Shown in pieces: positions 1-6,833 of a DNA stretch of 11,109 nucleotides (its first letter is position 1; every line of letters starts with the position of its first letter). The translations under genes and the position numbers were made by a program. The notes under the pieces were generated by a model, which made no database searches, had not been told where the DNA came from, and saw nothing but the letters and a program-made list of their open reading frames with translations. This DNA is from Bacteriovorax sp. (GTDB taxonomy: Bacteria > Bdellovibrionota > Bacteriovoracia > Bacteriovoracales > Bacteriovoracaceae), in NCBI GenBank assembly GCA_030654205.1, contig JAURXW010000375.1:1-11109 (forward strand). The letters run 5' to 3'.

Positions 1-2
1 GA

Positions 3-1574
3 GGAAAAAAGCAAGGTGATGATTTTTACGTTTTAAAGATAGCATGTGCCGCCTCCATGTGGGCTACATGTTATACAATGACTGGTGGGTGGGCATGTCC
101 GGTAGCTGTTGCCTGTACAGCGGCAGCTCTCTTAGGTCAAAGTAATGGAAACTCTTGTCAATACGGTGGAGCTTCTACCGCTAATCACATTATCGATCGC
201 CAGGAAGCTTGTGATAAATTAGGCACTGAGGATATGTTTAATACTGCCAATAATCCTACGATGACGGCCAGTAAAACTATCAGGGATCGCTGTTTAGCAA
301 CGGGTGATGTTGTACTCTCGGGTGTAGGTAATGGATGTTCTAACCACTCTTCAGATGGTGCAGGCCCATACACACCATGTGATCAGGCTTCAGATGCTTA
401 CAAAAGAAATATGGTTCAATGCTCATTAGATGTACTTAAAGAAGGCGAAACTGCAAACTTGGCGGATGCTGGTGTAAGTTCTCTCATTGGAAGAAAATTT
501 GTTCTAGATGCTTCAGTTAAAATTTCACGGGCCCTAGACTTACGAATGGCTTCTCCACGTCAACGATTAATTGTTTGGGAAGCATTTTCTAATTTGGCAG
601 AAGCAGCTTCAAACACAAACAAAGATATGATAGTGGCCATAAAAGCGCAATTAGATAAGCTACAAAAAATCATAGAAGATTTAGAGAAAATTTCAAAAGG
701 TATAAAAACTAACAATGCTTCCGATGTAACCTTTAAAAATAATTCAGCAGAATTTAACTCCGGCAATAGTGCCACAATTCAAAACAGTGATGCCATCGCA
801 CTAAAAAATAAAATTGCATGTATCACCACATCTATAGAAGGAGCATGCCTTTCGCCAGCAGATGCACTCTTAAAAATGGATAGCTATAATAATTTATCAT
901 CTAATCTTCAGGACCCTACTCAACAAGTGGCAAAAGGCTATAATTCTTTTACCGGTAGAAGTAGCCTGAGCTCTAGCGAGTTAACTTCGGCCGGTCGTCT
1001 TACGAATAATCAACTTAAGGCCATTAGTGATGAGTTACTTAAGAAAAAGAAATTACTCCAAGCTCTGAGTGCTAAAAGCGGAAAAGCATGGGACCCGAAA
1101 TTAGAAGCTTCACAATTTAAGAGCTCACTTAATTCAGCTTTTAGTAATGCCATCAAAAATTCTGGCTTAACAGCCAAGCAACTCAATGCCTCATCTTCTA
1201 ACCAACTTGCTTCAAATGCAGTTAATGACAAAACGGGAAGTGATGCAAATTCTGCTGCAAAACTCAAATCATTTAATTCTAACATATTAAATGGCGAAAA
1301 CTCGAATGGATTTTTTGGAACTAAAAGTAGTAATACTGGTGGTGTAAAAAAAGATAGCAGTGATTCTAAAGCTGATGAAGTTCAAAATTCACAAGCTCAA
1401 AATGATGCCAATAATGCTCGTTTGTTGACTGAAAGTATAGAGGCCCGAAATAAGGCCAATGAAAGTAAATACAGTTCATCACAGGAAAATACTTTATTTG
1501 AAAATATTACAAATGCTTATATTAGAAATTATGACAAACTATTAACCCGCAAAGTAATTAAATTGGAAAAATAA
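3..1574 (+). CDS. Cys-rich, Ser/Asn-rich hypothetical protein, 5'-partial
   Basis: I do not recognise the function. The frame is open from base 3. The ATG at 57 has no ribosome-binding site and sits inside a continuing hydrophobic stretch (bases 27-140, beginning YVLKIACAAS), so the gene starts left of the window and 523 residues are visible. Counting from the ATG at 57, cysteines lie at 5, 14, 20, 34, 52, 79, 94, 108, 122, 255 and 264, with one more upstream. The N-terminal third is therefore disulphide-capable, which points to an exported or envelope location (inference). Residues ~170-215 are rich in A, K, L and E and could form a coiled coil. Residues ~215-480 are low-complexity Ser/Asn/Lys, probably disordered or extended. 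The tail (~475-497) again looks helical. The gene ends two bases from the convergent kinase gene. No enzyme motif is visible. Confidence 0.85.
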   Translation, partial: GKKQGDDFYVLKIACAASMWATCYTMTGGWACPVAVACTAAALLGQSNGNSCQYGGASTANHIIDRQEACDKLGTEDMFNTANNPTMTASKTIRDRCLATGDVVLSGVGNGCSNHSSDGAGPYTPCDQASDAYKRNMVQCSLDVLKEGETANLADAGVSSLIGRKFVLDASVKISRALDLRMASPRQRLIVWEAFSNLAEAASNTNKDMIVAIKAQLDKLQKIIEDLEKISKGIKTNNASDVTFKNNSAEFNSGNSATIQNSDAIALKNKIACITTSIEGACLSPADALLKMDSYNNLSSNLQDPTQQVAKGYNSFTGRSSLSSSELTSAGRLTNNQLKAISDELLKKKKLLQALSAKSGKAWDPKLEASQFKSSLNSAFSNAIKNSGLTAKQLNASSSNQLASNAVNDKTGSDANSAAKLKSFNSNILNGENSNGFFGTKSSNTGGVKKDSSDSKADEVQNSQAQNDANNARLLTESIEARNKANESKYSSSQENTLFENITNAYIRNYDKLLTRKVIKLEK

Positions 1575-1575
1575 T

Positions 1576-1621
1576 CTCAAGCTTTTTTCAAGGACCCAAC
1601 GCCCGAAGAAAAAAGCAAGAG
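1576..1621 (-). terminator. Possible AT-rich hairpin at the convergent gene ends
   Basis: GCTTTTTTC (1581-1589) pairs with GAAAAAAGC (1608-1616). Beyond an AA/AA mismatch, CTC (1576-1578) pairs with GAG (1619-1621). Read on the minus strand, the stem is followed by ATTATTTTTCC, a T-rich run, so it could terminate the kinase transcript. The stem is mostly A:T pairs, has an 18-base loop and lies inside the last codons of the kinase gene, so support is weak. On the plus strand no T tract follows. Confidence 0.25.
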
Positions 1622-3307
1622 CCCCATACTCCACATTATCCAACTCATAGTAGGGATATCACTCCAAGTGTGAACATCTCTGCTACCAATAATAAAAACA
1701 CCTGAAAAAACAAAAATTCCGGCGATTAAGCAGAAACCTAAAAATATCAATGAACCTATGACGGCCGAAAATTCTTTTTCATAGCCAGTATTTTTAACTT
1801 CGATAGCATAGCCTTTTTTGGCAAAATCACGAAGAAACCAGCGAATATGACGAGGTAATACACGGAATGAAGAAGTTAGATCGCGTGCTGCCCATGCAGC
1901 TTCTTCCATCAATTCTTCTTTGTTAAAAGTGCTTTGAACTATTTCAGTTATGTCCCCTTCAAGAATTCCAAAAATATTTAAATCTATTCCTAAATCTTTT
2001 CCTACTCCGTCAATCGTAATCAGTGCTCTAAAAATTATGTACCATTCTCGAGGAAGAAAAATTTGATGTTTTTTAAGTGTTCCTAAAACAACAGTTAGTA
2101 AATCTGAAAAATTTGTTTGTTTGACAGACAAACCGACAAAAGGACTTAGGCCTTCACGAACATCGCGAATTAATCCATCAATATCTGGAATAGTGTCGTA
2201 TTCTGCTACGTCTAAAAATTCATAGACTAAATTTTCATAATTATAAGACAAAAGAGCATAAACAATTGCAATAAAATGGTGACGACCATTTTTACTCAAA
2301 CTTCCCATCAAACCAAAATCAATTAATCCGATTCGCCCATCATTAACACCATCTAGTAGGTAAAAGAAATTACCCCCATGTAGATCAGCATGAAAAAAAC
2401 CATCTTTTAAAAAAGTTTTTAAAAATAACTGAACACCATATTCCATTTTGGGAGCGATCTCATCTTTTCTTTCCAAGATAAGTTCAATCGAACTAAAAGG
2501 TATACCTTTTAATTCCTCCGTTACTAAAATATCGACACTTGAATATTCCTTGTATACCTTAGGGATATAGTAAAGTTTTTTCTCGTCATGTTTTTCTAAA
2601 TTCTTTTTTAGCCGCTCACAATTAAGAGCTTCAATATTAAAATTAAATTCTTTTTGAAGAGTGAAAGCAAAATCATTTAACACTCTGGAAATACCCAGAT
2701 ACCGCAGCTCTGAACTTACACGCTCTGCTTGAGTGGCCAAAAACATAAGGATCGAAAAATCAGTTTCAATTTCTTTTTCTATTCCTGGGCGACGAACTTT
2801 AATAACGACAGCACTTCCATCTAGCAAGACTGCCCGATAAACAACACCAATCGAGGCCGTGCCAATAGCATTGGGATCTACAGACTTAAATACTTGATCA
2901 ATTTTTTTCCCAAGCGATTTTTCAATATAGGGCAAAACGTCTGCTAGCGGGACAGGCTTGACCTTGTCTCGAAGCATTCTCATTTCTTCTCTAAAAGATG
3001 CGTGAAATAAATCTTCTCTCGAGCTTAGAAGTTGACCAAATTTTATAAAGGCCGGCCCTAATTCTTCAAAACATTTACGAAGTCTAAAACCCAGTACCTG
3101 GTTCCAGTCTTTTTCCGATTTATTGGCCAATTCTTCAGAAATTCGCTTTTTTGATTTTGGTAAAACAAAATTAGGTATTTTAGCCGTAACATTATTAGTT
3201 ATAAATTCGTCGAACCCGTGGCGCGCAAAAACCAGTACGATTTCTCGCAATCGCCCAACATTTCGAATTGTTTTACTAAGACCCAGGCCAGCTCTAATCA
3301 AATCCAT
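1577..3307 (-). CDS. UbiB/ABC1/AarF-family atypical protein kinase-like ATPase
   Basis: A 576-residue member of the UbiB (ABC1/ADCK/COQ8) family. Known members are membrane-associated ATPases that support quinone biosynthesis or lipid homeostasis. Motifs in order: the family-specific KxGQ motif (K89-F-G-Q92, followed by SSREDLF); the Ala-rich nucleotide loop as IGTASIGVV (148-156); the ATP-site lysine K170 in VVIKVRRPG; a KEFNFNIEALN helix with E226 (219-229); the catalytic loop HADLHGGN (306-313, D308 and N313); and the metal-binding DFG (D330). Two C-terminal membrane helices (~513-541 and ~552-570) anchor it, as in bacterial UbiB. The usual loop Gln (IGQV) is Val155, and HADPHPGN has become HADLHGGN. 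The start ATG has AAAAGG seven bases upstream. No ubi genes lie nearby, so a role in ubiquinone synthesis is not supported by context, and another ABC1 subfamily is equally possible. Confidence 0.93.
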   Translation of the reverse strand: MDLIRAGLGLSKTIRNVGRLREIVLVFARHGFDEFITNNVTAKIPNFVLPKSKKRISEELANKSEKDWNQVLGFRLRKCFEELGPAFIKFGQLLSSREDLFHASFREEMRMLRDKVKPVPLADVLPYIEKSLGKKIDQVFKSVDPNAIGTASIGVVYRAVLLDGSAVVIKVRRPGIEKEIETDFSILMFLATQAERVSSELRYLGISRVLNDFAFTLQKEFNFNIEALNCERLKKNLEKHDEKKLYYIPKVYKEYSSVDILVTEELKGIPFSSIELILERKDEIAPKMEYGVQLFLKTFLKDGFFHADLHGGNFFYLLDGVNDGRIGLIDFGLMGSLSKNGRHHFIAIVYALLSYNYENLVYEFLDVAEYDTIPDIDGLIRDVREGLSPFVGLSVKQTNFSDLLTVVLGTLKKHQIFLPREWYIIFRALITIDGVGKDLGIDLNIFGILEGDITEIVQSTFNKEELMEEAAWAARDLTSSFRVLPRHIRWFLRDFAKKGYAIEVKNTGYEKEFSAVIGSLIFLGFCLIAGIFVFSGVFIIGSRDVHTWSDIPTMSWIMWSMGLLLFSSGVGSLKKA

Positions 3308-3337
3308 GAAAAAACCTTTTGAATGGGATATGCATAT

Positions 3338-3345
3338 ATTATAAT
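3338..3345. promoter_or_regulatory. Overlapping divergent -10 boxes
   Basis: The 62-bp gap between the divergent kinase and membrane-protein genes contains ATTATAAT. It reads TATAAT on the plus strand (3340-3345) and, offset by two bases, TATAAT on the minus strand (complement of 3338-3343). A plus -35 may be TTGAAT (3319-3324, 15-bp spacer) or TTTTGA (3317-3322, 17-bp spacer); the minus -35 is poor. Predicted starts near 3352 (+) and 3331 (-) give leaders of roughly 18 and 24 bases, which suits the chosen start codons on both sides. Only one polymerase could sit here at a time. Confidence 0.55.
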
Positions 3346-3360
3346 CAAAAAATCAAAATT

Positions 3361-3367
3361 GAGGTGA
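3361..3367 (+). promoter_or_regulatory. Shine-Dalgarno GAGGTGA deciding a TTG start
   Basis: GAGGTGA is an exact match to the anti-Shine-Dalgarno complement. GAGG ends five bases before TTG 3370. It overlaps the in-frame GTG at 3364, which would have no such site, and so favours TTG 3370. Confidence 0.6.
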
Positions 3368-3369
3368 AA

Positions 3370-3882
3370 TTGCGCTATTTTCTTTTTGTATTTCTTTTAT
3401 TCGAATTTTTAGGACCTAAAAGCCTAAATGCCGTAGAGACATGTAGTCGAACGGCCATTATAAACTACCAAGAGGTTTTGGTTGATTCCAATACTTCTGA
3501 AAAAGGTGAAGGCCTTCGATATCACTTGGAAAAAGACCCTGTGGCCAAGACTTATCTTGATACTTATCAAAAACAGTCGGTCATTGGATGGCCTAATGCC
3601 TTGATTGGTACCGCGGGAACCGGCCTTTTATTATTTGGATTTTTTACTTCAAATTCACAAGATCGACAAATTTATGTAATCGCAGGCAGTGCTACCATTC
3701 TGGTAAATTTTTTAATTGCTAGAACTTTGGAAGTGGCCAATGAAGTAAATCTTAATCGTGCCATCGAAGAATATAATAAGCGTAATCTTCCTAAAATTTA
3801 CTTCAATCCAGAAAATAATCTTCAAGGAAATTCAAGTTTTCCCGGTTTAAAAATTGGGTTGGCTAAAGATTGGAGTTTTTAA
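3370..3882 (+). CDS. Signal-peptide membrane protein of unknown function
   Basis: 170 residues, no recognised family. The TTG start is preferred for three reasons: it has the GAGGTGA site upstream, it begins a classic signal peptide (basic RYFLFVFLLFEFLG core, likely cleavage after the Ala of SLNA), and it lies downstream of the TATAAT promoter. Upstream in-frame alternatives are TTG 3319 and GTG 3364; TTG 3319 lies upstream of that -10 box. The mature part has a polar region (~22-72) with one Cys near its start (C25, not in a lipobox), then two hydrophobic helices (~76-92 and ~101-117) forming a hairpin. A helical tail (LNRAIEEYNKR) and a short polar C terminus follow. Topology suggests an inner-membrane protein with its N-terminal part in the periplasm (inference). 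Its stop codon directly abuts the next start, indicating co-transcription with the zinc-site protein, greA and recG. Confidence 0.8.
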   Translation: MRYFLFVFLLFEFLGPKSLNAVETCSRTAIINYQEVLVDSNTSEKGEGLRYHLEKDPVAKTYLDTYQKQSVIGWPNALIGTAGTGLLLFGFFTSNSQDRQIYVIAGSATILVNFLIARTLEVANEVNLNRAIEEYNKRNLPKIYFNPENNLQGNSSFPGLKIGLAKDWSF

Positions 3883-4188
3883 ATGGTTAATCAAAACCCT
3901 ACAAGTTTTAAATGTTATCATTGCCAAAAAAGCATCCCTATCTTTGGATCTTTTAAAGTTACAAGAACGGAAGAGTGCCCCTATTGCTCAAGGAGTCTTC
4001 ATTGTTGTAAGATGTGTAAACACTACGATATAAAAGTTTATAATGAATGCTATGAAAGCATGGCCGATAGAGTTGTAGACAAAGAAAAAGCAAATTTTTG
4101 CGATTACTTTAGTCTTTCGGCGGGTGGTCCTAGTGGACCATCAAAAGACGACTTAGTTAATGCTGCAGATGCGCTTTTTAAAAAATAA
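3883..4188 (+). CDS. Small Cys-rich putative zinc-binding protein
   Basis: 101 residues with nine cysteines: C11-x2-C14, C32-x2-C35, C41-C42-x2-C45, C56 and C73. The first two CxxC pairs look like a zinc ribbon. The second half, with CKMCKHYD, NEC and DRVVDKEKANFCDYF (62-76), matches a conserved block that I recall from small uncharacterised proteins of delta-proteobacteria-like and other Gram-negative bacteria; I cannot give a family number. Metal binding is inferred from Cys spacing and the function is unknown. The C terminus (GGPSGPSKDDLVNAADALFKK) looks flexible, then helical. The ATG immediately follows the upstream stop (TAA-ATG), with GGAG seven bases before it inside the upstream gene, suggesting translational coupling. 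greA follows 8 bp downstream, so a link to RNA polymerase or nucleic acids is conceivable but unproven. Confidence 0.88.
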   Translation: MVNQNPTSFKCYHCQKSIPIFGSFKVTRTEECPYCSRSLHCCKMCKHYDIKVYNECYESMADRVVDKEKANFCDYFSLSAGGPSGPSKDDLVNAADALFKK

Positions 4189-4196
4189 GGATGCCC

Positions 4197-4673
4197 ATGG
4201 AAGAAGTACCTATAACACTTGCCGGACAAACAAGACTCCAGGCCGAACTTGATCAATTAGTAAAAGTTGAACGTGAAGTCATAAAATTGGCCATTGCCGA
4301 AGCGCGCGAGCTTGGTGATTTAAAAGAAAATGCTGAATATCATTCTGCTAAAGAAAAGCAATCTATTATTGAAGGTCGCATAGCTCAACTCCAAGGAATC
4401 TTGGCCCGTTCGCGAGTTATCGATATTAGTAAAATTAAAAGTCAAAAAGTTGTTTTTGGTGCAACAGTTGTAATCGTTGAAACAGAAAAAGACATTCGCC
4501 ATAAATATATAATTGTCGGTGAAGATGAATCAAATTCTCGTGAAAATAAAATTTCTTATACAAGCCCGCTAGGTAGAGCTCTCATTGGAAAAGAAGAAGG
4601 GGACGTAATCATCGTCAAGGCTCCTCGGGGCGATGTGGAGTACGAAATTGAATCTTTTGAATTCGTCGATTAA
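4197..4673 (+). CDS. greA: Transcription elongation factor GreA
   Basis: GreA enters the secondary channel of RNA polymerase and stimulates cleavage of the RNA 3' end in backtracked complexes. From the ATG at 4197 the protein is 158 residues, the same length as E. coli GreA, and aligns without N-terminal gaps (MEEVPITLAG against MQAIPMTLRG, from memory). An ATG six bases upstream (4191) touches the AAGG sequence; only 4197 has usable spacing. The N-terminal coiled coil (~12-75) carries the tip GDLKENAEYH with the catalytic acids D41 and E44 at the E. coli numbering. The C-terminal FKBP-like domain holds VFGATV, YTSPLGRALIGKEEGD and the terminal VEYEIESFEF strand. No key residue is missing. 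Its 3' end overlaps recG, which is consistent with translational coupling. Confidence 0.97.
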   Translation: MEEVPITLAGQTRLQAELDQLVKVEREVIKLAIAEARELGDLKENAEYHSAKEKQSIIEGRIAQLQGILARSRVIDISKIKSQKVVFGATVVIVETEKDIRHKYIIVGEDESNSRENKISYTSPLGRALIGKEEGDVIIVKAPRGDVEYEIESFEFVD

Positions 4674-6807
4674 CAAAACCTCTAAAACACCTAAAAAGAC
4701 GAAGATCATAGACTGGTCTTCGTCTCTTGAAGATTTGCTAGGGAAAGCCTCTCTAAAATCTATTGAAAAATTAAATTCTGTTGGAATAAAAGAAGTATGG
4801 GACTTATTATGGGTCTTTCCTTTGCGCGTTCTAGAACTACCTCCTCTGCGCAGTTTTGAGTTTATCGAAGAAGGCCGCATTTTTATTGGAAGAGGAAAAG
4901 TTTTAAATGTTCAAGCCAAGCCAAACTTTAGGGTTAGGGGCCGTGGCAAAGCAATGCTTTATAATATTAGTGTTCATGTTCAAGATACCCTATCCGATAA
5001 AATTATTAGTTTAAAATGGTTCAACTCTTATGGTTCTGTAACTCAAAAAATTTCTCAATGTGAATATATTGAATTTATGGGTGAAGCTAGTATTTTTAAT
5101 GGTCAATCGCAATTTGCAAATCCTGATTTTTTTCAACTAGAAGCAATCAATTCTGAATCTCCATTTGTCACAGTTTCGAATGAGTTAAAAATTCAATACC
5201 CAACTATTAATACTGTTTCGGGTGTTATTGTAAAAAAAATTATTGATAAAATTTCTATCAATTTATGGAATAATATTCCAGAAACATTGCCTGAAAGCTT
5301 AATCAAAAGAAAAAACTTTCTCTCACTTTCTGAATCTTTTAAAGTTATCCATGCAAAAATAAAACCGACTCCATTGCTTGAATCTCGGGCCCAAAATAGA
5401 TTAATTTATGAAGAATTTTTTGAAGATCAAATCAAAATTTTTCTTCGCAGACAGTTTTTCAAAAAACCTAAAGCGATCTCTTATAGTGTTGATGAAAACA
5501 CTTATCAAAAATTTTGTGCCCGATACCCATATACGTTAACTATCGATCAATCCAATACTATAAACGATGTTCGTACTGATTTAAGTGCAGAACATCCGAT
5601 GATGCGATTAGTACAAGGTGATGTTGGCTGCGGTAAAACAACTATTGCAATGATTGCGGCCATGATTGTAATTGAAAATGGGGCTCAAGCGGCTTTGATG
5701 TGTCCGACAGAGGCATTAGCAATCCAACATTTCTCCAGCTGTACAGAGCTTTTTGAAACCAAAGAATACAATGTACGTTTAATTTTGGGCTCTACTCCTG
5801 CAAAAGAAAAAAAACAAATCCAAAAAGATCTCGAAGATGGAACAATTGATTTTATCATAGGAACTCATTCTCTTATCCAAGATTCTATTCAATTTAAAAA
5901 ACTAGGCCTGGCAATTATAGATGAACAACATAAATTTGGAGTTGATCAACGAATTCGTCTTACTAGTAAATCAGAAGGCACTCATTGCCTAATTATGTCA
6001 GCGACTCCCATTCCACGCTCACTTAGTCTTACTCAATATGGAGATCTAGATATCTCAACGATTAAAGTAATGCCGAGTGGAAGAAAAGGGCATAAAACAA
6101 GAATTGTAACCAAAGAAAATTTTCAACAATTTTTGAGTTTTGTCATGACCCGACTTTCATTAAAAGAGCAAATCTATGTGGTTGTACCGGCCATTAATGA
6201 GAGTGTGGAAATTGAACAAGACTTTCACAACCTAACAGATATTTTAGAGCGTTTTAAAAAATATTTTCCAGATTATATTGTCGAAGGACTTCATGGTAAA
6301 ATGAAATCTGACGAAAAAGCTATTATATTTTCAAATTTTAAAAATCATAAAATAAATATTCTAGTTTCAACAAGCGTTATCGAAGTTGGTATTAATGTTA
6401 TTAACGCTAGTGTTATGGCCATCATGAATCCAGAACGTTTTGGACTGTCTTCACTCCATCAATTGCGAGGCCGAGTTGGCCGTGGCGATAAACCCGGATT
6501 TTGCTTTTTAGTAAATGATAAAATTATCGCTGTCACGAGTATGGAGCGCTTAAAAGTTATTGAAAATAACTCTGATGGATTTAAAATTGCTGAGGAAGAT
6601 TTAAAATTTAGAGGAGAAGGCGATCTTTTTGGTACAGATCAATCTGGAAGCCAAACCCAAAAACGTCTGGCCAATATTATATTACATGCAGACATCCTAT
6701 ACGAAGCTCGGGAAGACGCCCTTAAATTAATTCAAAATAACGATCCTGATATTGAAGCTCTACTAATGCGCTATTCTCAAGATGAACGTATTTTCTCTAC
6801 TGTATAA
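4633..6807 (+). CDS. recG: ATP-dependent DNA helicase RecG
   Basis: RecG is a superfamily 2 translocase that regresses stalled forks and unwinds D-loops and R-loops. Its 724 residues are close to the family norm (~690). The N-terminal helical part is followed by the wedge OB fold (~75-165). Helicase motifs: Walker A GDVGCGKT (329-336), PTEALAIQH (358-366), DEQHKFGVDQR (430-440), SATPIPRSLSLTQYGDLD (456-473), LHGKMK (553-558), STSVIEVGINV (579-589), ERFGLSSLHQLRGRVGRG (601-618) and the accessory block DGFKIAEEDLKFRGEGDLFG (648-667). Unusual choices are GCGKT for GSGKT and MNPERFG for the common NAERFG. Two starts are possible. ATG 4633 overlaps greA by 41 bases but has GGGG only two bases away. 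TTG 4648 has GGAG with a 7-base spacer and overlaps by 26. Both work for the fold; the difference is five residues. Confidence 0.96.
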   Translation: MWSTKLNLLNSSINKTSKTPKKTKIIDWSSSLEDLLGKASLKSIEKLNSVGIKEVWDLLWVFPLRVLELPPLRSFEFIEEGRIFIGRGKVLNVQAKPNFRVRGRGKAMLYNISVHVQDTLSDKIISLKWFNSYGSVTQKISQCEYIEFMGEASIFNGQSQFANPDFFQLEAINSESPFVTVSNELKIQYPTINTVSGVIVKKIIDKISINLWNNIPETLPESLIKRKNFLSLSESFKVIHAKIKPTPLLESRAQNRLIYEEFFEDQIKIFLRRQFFKKPKAISYSVDENTYQKFCARYPYTLTIDQSNTINDVRTDLSAEHPMMRLVQGDVGCGKTTIAMIAAMIVIENGAQAALMCPTEALAIQHFSSCTELFETKEYNVRLILGSTPAKEKKQIQKDLEDGTIDFIIGTHSLIQDSIQFKKLGLAIIDEQHKFGVDQRIRLTSKSEGTHCLIMSATPIPRSLSLTQYGDLDISTIKVMPSGRKGHKTRIVTKENFQQFLSFVMTRLSLKEQIYVVVPAINESVEIEQDFHNLTDILERFKKYFPDYIVEGLHGKMKSDEKAIIFSNFKNHKINILVSTSVIEVGINVINASVMAIMNPERFGLSSLHQLRGRVGRGDKPGFCFLVNDKIIAVTSMERLKVIENNSDGFKIAEEDLKFRGEGDLFGTDQSGSQTQKRLANIILHADILYEAREDALKLIQNNDPDIEALLMRYSQDERIFSTV

Positions 6808-6818
6808 ACTTTGTTGTT

Positions 6819-6827
6819 TGCTATACT
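6819..6827 (+). promoter_or_regulatory. Extended -10 promoter, possibly for a leaderless mRNA
   Basis: TGCTATACT fits the extended -10 pattern TGnTATAAT with one mismatch and lies in the 26-bp gap after recG. There is no convincing -35, as expected for this promoter type. Transcription would begin about six to seven bases after the box, at or next to the ATG at 6834, and no Shine-Dalgarno sequence precedes that ATG. Confidence 0.45.
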
Positions 6828-6833
6828 TGAACC

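Noticed and set aside
57..59. ATG as the start of the first gene
   Set aside because: The frame stays open to the left edge, the preceding codons are a plausible hydrophobic protein segment, and no ribosome-binding site precedes the ATG.
185..1285. Minus-strand open frames at 185-373, 560-775 and 1010-1285
   Set aside because: They are antisense to the long first gene, have no motif or ribosome site, and their Leu/Ser/Glu-rich content is what antisense of Ser/Asn/Lys codons would give.
3123..3344. Plus-strand open frame antisense to the kinase N terminus
   Set aside because: It is a shadow of the well-supported kinase gene and has no recognisable protein features.
4191..4193. Upstream ATG as the greA start
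   Set aside because: It abuts the AAGG ribosome site with no spacer; ATG 4197 gives proper spacing and the exact GreA length.
4569..4880. Minus-strand open frame across the greA-recG junction
   Set aside because: It is antisense to two well-identified genes and has no motif.
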